5,209 bases of DNA from Kofleriaceae bacterium (GTDB lineage: Bacteria; Myxococcota_A; Polyangia; Haliangiales; Haliangiaceae). Shown piece after piece: positions 1 through 4,728 of the stretch. The notes under the pieces are model-generated. The model was not told the origin of the DNA. It ran no database searches and worked only from the letters and a program-made list of their open reading frames with translations. The position numbers were made by a program, and so were the translations under genes. Location: assembly GCA_024642805.1 (NCBI GenBank), contig JAHEAK010000290.1:1519-6727 (forward strand), read 5' to 3'. Position 1 is the first letter of the stretch; each line of letters opens with the position of its first letter.

Positions 1-153
1 GCTGGCTCGCTCCTGCTTGTTCTTTACGACGAAACCCTTGATGAAGACCGAGAGCGCTTGCCGCACATCATCTTCGGTCGCCGGCTCAGCGCTGACCTCC
101 AGATGCTGAAACGGGTCCGGTGCGCAAGGCTTAGTCTTCTTCTTTCTTCCCAT
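1..153 (-). CDS. Unknown protein, N-terminal 51 residues (runs off left edge)
   Basis: An open frame begins with ATG at 153 on the minus strand and continues without a stop to base 1, so only the first 51 residues are seen. It starts MGRKKKTKP, a very basic N-terminus, followed by an acidic patch (SAEPATEDD, residues 21-29) and a probable helix VRQALSVFIKGFVVKN (30-45). There is no signal peptide or membrane segment in this part, so it looks cytoplasmic. The ATG lies inside the end of the upstream gene, overlapping it by 23 bases in another frame, which implies one operon and possible translational coupling. AGAGG directly abuts the ATG, too close for a good ribosome site. I do not recognise the family. 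The left-hand base composition and the tRNA scar downstream suggest mobile-element cargo. Confidence 0.6.
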   Translation of the reverse strand, partial: MGRKKKTKPCAPDPFQHLEVSAEPATEDDVRQALSVFIKGFVVKNKQERAS

Positions 154-721
154 CCTCTTGTCGATTGTTTGGTGCCAGAAAGAAGCGCCCCCAGGCTGGG
201 AAGTCGCACTGAAGCTCACAGAAATCGTCAAAGTAGGCGAGCCCGAGGCGTTCAAGGCGTGCAACGACAGTCTTGACTACTTCGTCATCGAACAGCGGTC
301 CAAACGAAATGAACTCACTGCTTTGATCAAGTGGCTCTGCCACCTCGAACACCTCTAGCAGAGTCGCAAGTTCGATCTGATGTCGCTCAAGCGGCTCCCG
401 TCGAATCACCAGGCCGATCTGAGGGCTTGCCTCTACAGCCCCGCGTGCCCTCTGTGCGCGTGCTGCCGAGAGCAATTTGGGAATGTCCTGCCGCGCACCA
501 GCGATGAAGTCCTGGTCATCGCGGGTTGCTCCGACAAGTTCGATGTCCTGATCACTTGTCTGGATGAAATCGCTGCCGCTCTCATGATCCCTGCCTTCAA
601 TGAACGAGCGCCAGGGGCCAGCAGTCGCCTTGGATGCTCGCTCCTCAATGGCATCGAGTTCTTGGTCGGGGATTTGGGGAGCTTTCACGGCCAGATCAAT
701 CCATCGTGCTTGGCGATTCAC
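131..721 (-). CDS. Small two-part hypothetical protein with ATAGPW/EGRDH-type N-terminal region
   Basis: This 196-residue protein has a GTG start at 721. Residues about 22-85 carry the pattern EERA..ATAGPW, then EGRDH, SDFI, a DIEL strand, and DQDFIAGARQDIPKLL. From memory this resembles a set of uncharacterised short bacterial proteins often found in accessory DNA; their function is unknown. A second block (about 113-182) is a separate module with acidic helices, FISFGPLFDDEVV and FDDFCELQCDFPAWG, so the protein may be a fusion of two small domains. The last residues are charged (KKEED). There is no signal peptide or membrane helix. No clear ribosome site precedes GTG721; GTG688 (residue 12) is a reasonable alternative because the conserved part begins near residue 22. 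It shares an operon with the overlapping gene at 1-153 and is divergent from the phosphoesterase at 762. Confidence 0.72.
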   Translation of the reverse strand: MNRQARWIDLAVKAPQIPDQELDAIEERASKATAGPWRSFIEGRDHESGSDFIQTSDQDIELVGATRDDQDFIAGARQDIPKLLSAARAQRARGAVEASPQIGLVIRREPLERHQIELATLLEVFEVAEPLDQSSEFISFGPLFDDEVVKTVVARLERLGLAYFDDFCELQCDFPAWGRFFLAPNNRQEDGKKEED

Positions 722-750
722 AAGTTATCGGAATTGCGAAAGGTTGTCAC
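722..750 (-). promoter_or_regulatory. Candidate sigma70-type promoter for the leftward gene pair
   Basis: On the minus strand GTGACA (750-745) matches the TTGACA -35 box at 5 of 6 positions. It is followed after exactly 17 bases by TAACTT (727-722), a weak -10 match (3 of 6). Transcription would begin near 715, inside the annotated GTG721 codon's reading frame, which would favour GTG688 as the real start. The two divergent genes are only about 40 bases apart, so any promoter must lie here or inside a gene. Weak evidence. Confidence 0.22.
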
Positions 751-761
751 TGCTGACTACG

Positions 762-1406
762 ATGCCAACGAAGGTGCCCCAAGTATCAAAAGTCGGAGCA
801 ATTGGCGACATCCATGCGGAGGATGTCCGGCTCTCGGCTGTCCTGCGCTACCTGGCCGATGTGGGCGTAGACAAGGTTCTCGCAGTCGGTGACATCGTGG
901 ATGGGCCTGGAGATCCCCTTCGGTGCTGCCGGTTGCTGGAGGAGCACCAGGCCGAGGTCGTCATGGGGAACCATGACCGCTGGCTGGTGAAGGACGCGGT
1001 GCGGGCTGAGGCTGCATCGGGCGCAACGGATGAGCTGCGCGATTTCCTGGAGGCTTTGCCCGCAACTCGCGAGTACGAGACACCGGCAGGGCCCCTGTTG
1101 TTGTGCCACGGCCTTGGAGAGAACGACATGAATCGGCTGACGCCGGACGACTATGGGTATGCCCAGGAGGCGAATGATGAGCTGCAGGAGCTGCTCGCCA
1201 CGAAGCAGTACCGCTTCGTCATCAACGGGCATACCCACTGCCGCATGGTGAAGGACTTTGGGGGCGTCACCATCATCAACGTCGGGACGCTGTTTGGGGA
1301 GCACGAGCCCTGCTTTGCGATCATCGATCTTGAGAACGCAGAAGTCGTCTTCTACGACGTGGACGAGGTCAGCGCGATCCGAGAGGCATCCCGCTTTCCC
1401 CTCTGA
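762..1406 (+). CDS. Metallophosphoesterase, YfcE/MJ0936-like
   Basis: A 214-residue calcineurin-like phosphoesterase with every metal-site motif visible: GDIH (D16, H18), GDIVD (D44), GNHD (N70, H71), CHG (H116) and GHTH (H157, H159). These bind two divalent metals and activate water to cut phosphomono- or phosphodiester bonds. The compact length and the ending NVGTLFGEHEPCFAIIDLE (173-191) fit the small soluble YfcE/MJ0936 type rather than large nucleotidases; the substrate cannot be read from sequence. ATG762 is chosen because the fold begins at residue 11 (VGAIGDIH). The frame stays open upstream to a start at 600, but that stretch lies antisense to the leftward gene and shows no domain. 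No good ribosome site is seen, and TTG744 is an in-frame alternative. It sits at the inner edge of a putative integrated element, as likely cargo. Confidence 0.9.
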   Translation: MPTKVPQVSKVGAIGDIHAEDVRLSAVLRYLADVGVDKVLAVGDIVDGPGDPLRCCRLLEEHQAEVVMGNHDRWLVKDAVRAEAASGATDELRDFLEALPATREYETPAGPLLLCHGLGENDMNRLTPDDYGYAQEANDELQELLATKQYRFVINGHTHCRMVKDFGGVTIINVGTLFGEHEPCFAIIDLENAEVVFYDVDEVSAIREASRFPL

Positions 1407-1428
1407 AAGTCCCTACCAAAGTCCCTAC
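1406..1428 (+). repeat. Tandem direct repeat AAAGTCCCTAC x2, 12-bp period
   Basis: AAAGTCCCTAC occurs at 1406-1416 and again at 1418-1428, separated by one C. The related octamer AAGTTCCC recurs at 1474-1481 and 1523-1530. All copies lie between the phosphoesterase stop codon and the tRNA scar. Short direct repeats beside an attachment core are typical of arm-type recombinase sites or excision-factor sites, but no protein in the window identifies the binder. Confidence 0.55.
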
Positions 1429-1512
1429 TTCTGCTGTGACGGCACGGAATGTCGTGAGACGCCTGGAGACGTTAAGTTCCCGTGATGTCGTTGTTTCAGT
1501 AGTGGTTTCAAT

Positions 1513-1530
1513 GGGGACTGCAAAGTTCCC
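1513..1530 (+). other. Hairpin with GCAA tetraloop at the junction of element and tRNA scar
   Basis: GGGGACT (1513-1519) and AGTTCCC (1524-1530) pair over seven positions, one of them G-T, around a GCAA loop. The right arm runs into the anticodon loop of the tRNA fragment (TTCCCAA, 1526-1532), so the symmetry straddles the inferred crossover. It could be a core-type recombinase site or coincidental. There is no T run after it, so it is not a terminator. Confidence 0.4.
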
Positions 1531-1570
1531 AAGCTGGACGTCGAGGGTTCGAATCCCTTATCCCGCTCCA
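1526..1570 (+). tRNA. tRNA-Gly(CCC) 3' half only: attachment-site scar
   Basis: The 45 bases read exactly as tRNA positions 32-76: anticodon loop TTCCCAA with anticodon CCC, anticodon-stem 3' strand GCTGG, five-base variable loop ACGTC, T stem GAGGG/CCCTT, T loop TTCGAAT, acceptor 3' strand ATCCCGC, discriminator T and encoded CCA. The five bases before the loop (CAAAG) cannot pair with GCTGG. No acceptor GCGGGAT, D arm or CCAGC occurs in the 120 bases upstream, so this is not a working tRNA gene. Identity starting at the anticodon loop and running to the 3' end is the usual repeat of elements that insert by tyrosine recombinase in that loop. Element DNA should lie to the left and chromosome to the right, with the complete tRNA at the element's other end. 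Confidence 0.85.
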
Positions 1571-1599
1571 CCTAAAGCATGAAGCCGCTTGAAGATGCT

Positions 1600-1632
1600 C
1601 GCCTAGGACATTTCCTGGTCGTGCGTTTTTTT
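1600..1632 (+). terminator. Possible rho-independent terminator downstream of the tRNA 3' end
   Basis: CTAGGA (1603-1608) and TCCTGG (1613-1618) form a six-pair stem (one G-T) with a CATT loop. After one mismatch two further pairs (1600-1601 with 1620-1621) extend it. A run of seven T follows at 1626-1632, four bases beyond the stem base. It lies about 30 bases past the tRNA CCA in the same direction, as expected for the original tRNA transcript's terminator on the chromosomal side of the scar. The stem is modest and the T run is slightly displaced. Confidence 0.4.
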
Positions 1633-1649
1633 GCGTTTCGGCACGCAAA
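1630..1649. other. Perfect 7-bp inverted repeat between convergent ends
   Basis: TTTGCGT (1630-1636) and ACGCAAA (1643-1649) are exact reverse complements around a six-base loop TTCGGC. The repeat lies 18 bases past the regulator's stop codon on the minus strand. In that direction it is followed by A rather than T, so it is not a standard intrinsic terminator. It could protect an mRNA 3' end or be incidental. Confidence 0.3.
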
Positions 1650-1666
1650 CGAGAGGGGAGCGCGAG

Positions 1667-2602
1667 CTACTCGGGTTGGGCGACGGCCAAAAAGCCAGTC
1701 TCACGACTGTCGTAGCCTGGCATGGTCTCGATGATCCCGCGCAGCCAGTCTGACTTGACCATCTCGAAGAAGACTTGCGTTGGTCGGTGGTAGAAGGCCT
1801 CGTCGGTGGTGAGCAAGTCATAGCGCTCCCAGAGCAGCGGGACAAAATCGAGACCGAGACTGCGCGCAGGCGCCAGGGTTCCAAGGCCCACATCGGCTCT
1901 ACCTTCGGCAACGGCGGTCGCGACTTCGAGATGAGTCGCCAGTGGCAGTTCCGCTGCATCTAGCTTTGTGTCAGCAGCTCGGGCCTCCTTGATGAGCTGG
2001 TCCTGAAGCAAGCGAACACCGGAACCAACCTCGCGACTTGCGATGCGCGCACGCAGACGAAGGACATCCGCAAAGTCACTGACCTTCTTGGGATTGCCCC
2101 TTGGCAGGATCAGTCCAACCTGTCGGTGCGCCAGCGTGACAAGCAGGGCGCGTTTGCCGGCGAAGGCTTCGGCTACCTGCGGGCGGTTGTATTCGCCACT
2201 CTCGCGATCGCGAAGGTGAACTCCCGCTATGTGTGCGCGCTGCTCGCGGATGGCAGCGATGCCCGCTATCGAATTCATTGCTGCGGATGTCAAGAGCAGG
2301 GCCGGGTGCCGACGATTGAACTCGCGCTGAAGAATCTGCAAGAGCAAGTCATCGGCACCGACCATCACCAGGTGATGTGGCTGCGCGCTCTGGATGCCGC
2401 CCGGAGATTTCGCGTCGTCTTGCGCCAGCTGCTTGCGCGACGAGCTCTCGATCCACTCTTGCACAAGTCGCCGCGAGAACACCCACCGACCGACGATGCG
2501 AGTGCCTGGCAGTCGTCCCTGCCGGAGCAGGCGATAGACCTGTTTCTCGTGGATTCCCAGGTACTCAGCGAGCTCGCGGGTGGAGAGCATGTCCGTTGGC
2601 AT
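1667..2602 (-). CDS. HTH (excisionase/MerR-like) regulator with periplasmic-binding-protein-like sensor domain
   Basis: This 311-residue predicted cytoplasmic regulator starts at ATG2602. Residues 5-53 form an excisionase/MerR-like helix-turn-helix with wing (LSTRELAEYLGIHEKQVYRL, then GRWVFSRRLVQEWI). A polar linker (54-76) leads to a PBP-like ligand domain (about 78-305), with LILPRGNP, REVGSGVR (190-197, a likely anion-binding turn), GRADVGLG (234-241), WERYDLL (258-264) and PGYD (295-298). This matches the family of one-component regulators whose domain also occurs fused to molybdenum-cofactor enzymes; an oxyanion such as molybdate or tungstate is a family-based guess. TTG2671 would add 23 residues, but that stretch is made of a 20-bp tandem repeat whose period is not a multiple of three, so it is more likely control DNA. 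No ribosome site precedes ATG2602. It is divergent from the ArsB-like permease, its probable target. Confidence 0.85.
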   Translation of the reverse strand: MPTDMLSTRELAEYLGIHEKQVYRLLRQGRLPGTRIVGRWVFSRRLVQEWIESSSRKQLAQDDAKSPGGIQSAQPHHLVMVGADDLLLQILQREFNRRHPALLLTSAAMNSIAGIAAIREQRAHIAGVHLRDRESGEYNRPQVAEAFAGKRALLVTLAHRQVGLILPRGNPKKVSDFADVLRLRARIASREVGSGVRLLQDQLIKEARAADTKLDAAELPLATHLEVATAVAEGRADVGLGTLAPARSLGLDFVPLLWERYDLLTTDEAFYHRPTQVFFEMVKSDWLRGIIETMPGYDSRETGFLAVAQPE

Positions 2603-2606
2603 CTCA

Positions 2607-2646
2607 TGAAAGTAACCAAAAGGAACTGAAAGTGCGCAAAAGGAAC
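2607..2646. promoter_or_regulatory. Tandem 20-bp repeat, candidate operator between regulator and permease
   Basis: TGAAAGTNNNCAAAAGGAAC occurs at 2607-2626 and immediately again at 2627-2646. Seventeen of 20 positions are identical, and only the central three differ (AAC versus GCG). A 20-bp period places both copies close to the same DNA face, two helical turns apart. The pair lies directly before the regulator start in the divergent control region. Direct-repeat operators suit single-wing excisionase/MerR-like HTH proteins that bind head to tail, as shown for BldC. Binding by this regulator is inference. Confidence 0.65.
2610..2639 (-). promoter_or_regulatory. Candidate promoter of the regulator, overlapping the tandem repeat
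   Basis: On the minus strand TTGCGC (2639-2634) and TTACTT (2615-2610) are 18 bases apart and weakly resemble -35 and -10 boxes. Only seven bases separate the -10 box from ATG2602, so the transcript would be nearly leaderless, consistent with the missing ribosome site. Both boxes lie within the 20-bp repeats, which would allow self-repression. The box matches are poor. Confidence 0.25.
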
Positions 2647-2671
2647 AAGCGGTGGTCGGTTTCTCCTCCAA

Positions 2672-3973
2672 TTGCCGAAGATCATTGATGCTTTTCGAGT
2701 GAACTCCTCGGCCCTCTTGGTGTGCGCCACCCTTAGCCTCACCGTTGGACTGGCTGTGTTTCGACCGGATGTGCGTCTCTTCCGCTTCTCGCCCGGGCGA
2801 GCCGCCATCCTTGGCGTTGTCATCTTACTTAGCGCGCAGCTCCTGCGACCCGACCAGCTCGTCGAAGCCGCGCACCTGCAGTGGCGACCGCTGCTCACGC
2901 TCATCTGCATCATGCTCATGACTGGCGTGGTTCATGAGGTCGGAGCCTTTGAGCGTCTCGCCGCCTGGATGGAAAAGGACGCGCGGCAACATGACGCGAC
3001 TCGTACCTTTCGCCTCGTCTTCGTGGCCAGTGTGATCACGCCATCGCTTCTCAATAACGACGCCGCGATCTTGATTCTCACGCCTCTTGTGATCGCGTTG
3101 AGCCGACGACTCTATCCCGGCAACCAGGCCGTCACGATAGCCTTCGCCTTTGCGGTCTTTCTGGCGCCCGGCGTTGCGCCCTTCATCGTGTCCAATCCGA
3201 TGAACATGATCGTAGCCGAGTTCTCGGGTCTCGACTTCAACGCCTACGCCGCCATCATGTTGCCCATCTCCATTGCAGGTGCGCTCCTTACTTACTACGT
3301 GCTCCGCTTTGTGTTTCGCGACGAGCTGCGCTCAGCAAGGCCATCGCCCGCGGGGCCGGAGACACGCTCGCATCGCCATGCGGGAGAACGGCCCGTTGTT
3401 GCCCTCTTGCTCATGGTCTTCCTCGCCTATCCCATCGGTGCCGCCTTGGGAGTCGACATCTGGTTTATCGCCGCCGCGGGCGCCACCTTCTCGCTCGTGC
3501 TTGCCCGCCTCTATCTCATTGCCCCTCTCGCCAAGATTTCACGCCACGTGTCTTTCGACATCCTGGCCTTCCTCTGGGGCATCTTTGTGATCGTTGGCAG
3601 TTTGCGCGGCATTGGTGCGGTCGACTGGCTGGCCTCGCTCTATGGCGGTGCCGCCCCCGACAGCGGCAAACAGGTGCTGACCATCGGCGTAACCTCCGCT
3701 ATCGGTTCGGCGCTCATCGACAACCATCCCATGTCGATACTCAACATGCTGGCCATCGGCGCCGAAGACTCCACAAAGCCACTTCTGGCGGCGTTGGTCG
3801 GCGGCGACATTGGCCCTCGTCTCTTGCCGATTGGCTCGCTGGCGGGCTTGCTATGGATCGATTTGTTGCGACGAGGCCGAGTCGAAATCTCGGTGTTGCG
3901 CTTCCTGCGTCTGGGCACCATCGTCCTTTTGCCGACCCTGAGCCTGTCGCTGTGGATGCTTTGGGCCATGTAA
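2672..3973 (+). CDS. ArsB-like (arsenite/anion transporter superfamily) membrane permease
   Basis: A 433-residue inner-membrane protein, close to the ArsB length of about 430, with roughly ten or more hydrophobic segments and a polar loop at about 218-240 between two halves. First-half signatures are SLLNNDAAILILTPLV (125-140) and SNPMNM (174-179). The second half has SALIDNHPMS (346-355) and GGDIGPRLLPIGSLAGLLW (377-395), the last close to the hallmark segment of ArsB arsenite efflux permeases. The usual NNLP of the second-half loop is DNHP here, so the substrate may differ. No ArsR, ArsC or ArsA gene is adjacent; instead a ligand-binding HTH regulator is divergent, with a repeated operator-like site between. 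The start is uncertain: TTG2672 has no ribosome site, and GTG2699 or GTG2720 also precede the first helix. Export of arsenite or antimonite, or transport of another oxyanion, are all possible. Confidence 0.85.
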   Translation: MPKIIDAFRVNSSALLVCATLSLTVGLAVFRPDVRLFRFSPGRAAILGVVILLSAQLLRPDQLVEAAHLQWRPLLTLICIMLMTGVVHEVGAFERLAAWMEKDARQHDATRTFRLVFVASVITPSLLNNDAAILILTPLVIALSRRLYPGNQAVTIAFAFAVFLAPGVAPFIVSNPMNMIVAEFSGLDFNAYAAIMLPISIAGALLTYYVLRFVFRDELRSARPSPAGPETRSHRHAGERPVVALLLMVFLAYPIGAALGVDIWFIAAAGATFSLVLARLYLIAPLAKISRHVSFDILAFLWGIFVIVGSLRGIGAVDWLASLYGGAAPDSGKQVLTIGVTSAIGSALIDNHPMSILNMLAIGAEDSTKPLLAALVGGDIGPRLLPIGSLAGLLWIDLLRRGRVEISVLRFLRLGTIVLLPTLSLSLWMLWAM

Positions 3974-4015
3974 CTGCGAATATTACCGAGCCGCAAGTCA
4001 GCGACCCGAGAGTGT

Positions 4016-4542
4016 GTGGGGCTGCGAGTCGTCGGAGCAGCCAGGGTGCTCGCGGCCGAGATCAGCGTGCAAGAGCGCGAAGGACGTCAGGAGAAGATAC
4101 TTCGCTTGCGACCGAGCGTGCCCCTCACGCCCTACACCCGCTATGAAATCATCTCGGGATTGACCACGACGACTGGGTCTTCCTCAGCGAGCCATACGAA
4201 ATGGACGAGCTGAGCATTTCTCACCTCAGCTGCAATCCGCAGCCCTCGATCCTGCGACCAGGTGAGCGCTACTGCGCGTCGCTCTCGGCCGTCGACCTGG
4301 CTGGCAGCGTGTCGGCCCCGGTGGATGAACTCTGTGCACAGGCGAGGGCCTGTCGACCCGCTTCGGCGACCGACGAGTCAGGGCCCAGCCCCGAGTGTCT
4401 CGAGCTCGACGAGGGCGAGAGCGGCGGGCCGGAAGAGCAGGGCGGCTGCAGCCTCGGCCATTCGGCTTCGTCAAGCGCTGGCTTGTTCTTGCTGGCGTTT
4501 CTGGCACTGGCTCGCCTTGGCCGTCGACCCACCAGCGCCTAG
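4016..4542 (+). pseudogene. Truncated, frameshifted remnant of a MYXO-CTERM surface protein
   Basis: Two overlapping frames look like one broken gene. The first, open from 3974 with GTG at 4016, ends in LRLRPSVPLTPYTRYEIIS, resembling the closing strands of an Ig/FN3-like domain. Near 4150 the sense passes to the next frame (open 4147-4542): GIDHDDWVFLSEPYEM, then ERYCASLSAVDLAGSVSAPV, a second beta-domain pattern. A Cys- and Glu/Gly-rich linker follows, then a C-terminal tail with GGCSLG (Cys at 4447), a hydrophobic helix GLFLLAFLALARL and GRRP. That tail is the MYXO-CTERM sorting signal type, predicting outer-surface anchoring. No signal peptide or ribosome site is present, so the 5' end is missing. 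Joining the frames needs a one-base loss. A sequencing error would restore the join but not the missing start; the 113-residue frame at 4201-4542 alone would also lack export signals. Confidence 0.6.
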
Positions 4543-4554
4543 GCCGGATCCGCG

Positions 4555-4603
4555 AGCGAGGCGCTGGCCACTAGCAGCGCTCAGTCTCGCGAAATGCCTC
4601 GCT
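4555..4603. other. Nested inverted repeats in the 4543-4728 non-coding stretch
   Basis: AGCGAGGC (4555-4562) pairs perfectly with GCCTCGCT (4596-4603). Inside and sharing two bases, GCGCTG (4561-4566) pairs perfectly with CAGCGC (4575-4580) over an eight-base loop. They could end or stabilise the upstream transcript, but no T run follows. I see no gene in 4543-4728. Confidence 0.35.
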
Positions 4604-4711
4604 GGAGCTGGCTCGGCCGCCGACGGGCCATGGCTTGGCAAGGTGGCCGGGCCGCATGGGCTTAGGTTTGAATATCAAAGACAATTCCCGTCTTAGGGCC
4701 TCGCCTCAACG

Positions 4712-4720
4712 TGCTACATT
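4712..4720 (+). promoter_or_regulatory. Candidate extended -10 promoter for the gene at 4729
   Basis: TGCTACATT fits the extended -10 form TGNTANNNT exactly. It ends eight bases before the ATG at 4729, so transcription would begin at about 4726-4729 and give a leaderless message. No convincing -35 box lies 16-18 bases upstream, which extended -10 promoters can do without. The lack of any purine-rich ribosome site before ATG4729 supports the idea. Confidence 0.4.
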
Positions 4721-4728
4721 AGCTGCCG

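Larger units (their letters stand above)
1..1570. mobile_element. Right-hand end of a putative tRNA-Gly-integrated element
   Basis: The call rests on the tRNA-Gly 3' half at 1526-1570, whose left flank is not tRNA and must therefore be element DNA if this is an integration scar. Supporting signs are weaker. The segment holds uncharacterised accessory-type genes with an overlapping operon, short direct repeats next to the scar, and patches of lower GC (bases 301-360 are about 48% G+C, against about 70% at 3601-3660). No integrase, relaxase or phage structural gene is visible, so the element class and its length beyond base 1 are unknown. Confidence 0.5.

Noticed and set aside
600..761. N-terminal extension of the metallophosphoesterase from a start at 600
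   Set aside because: The 54 extra residues lie antisense to the better supported leftward gene, show no domain character, and the fold begins after ATG762.
786..1304. Long minus-strand open frame opposite the metallophosphoesterase
   Set aside because: It is a mirror frame of a gene with all catalytic motifs; its translation shows no recognisable domain and an atypical composition.
1540..1570. The GGACG...TTCGAA...CTCCACC string resembles the 3' end of a tmRNA
   Set aside because: The upstream bases fit a tRNA anticodon loop (TTCCCAA), stem strand and five-base variable loop in exact register for tRNA-Gly, and no tmRNA tag or 5' end is present upstream.
2126..2629. Long plus-strand open frame opposite the HTH-PBP regulator
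   Set aside because: The opposite strand encodes clear HTH and ligand-domain motifs over the whole span, while this frame gives no coherent protein.
2365..2919. Minus-strand open frame spanning the divergent control region
   Set aside because: It overlaps both the regulator in another frame and the permease N-terminus, is Arg/Ser-rich as expected from out-of-frame GC-rich DNA, and has no domain.
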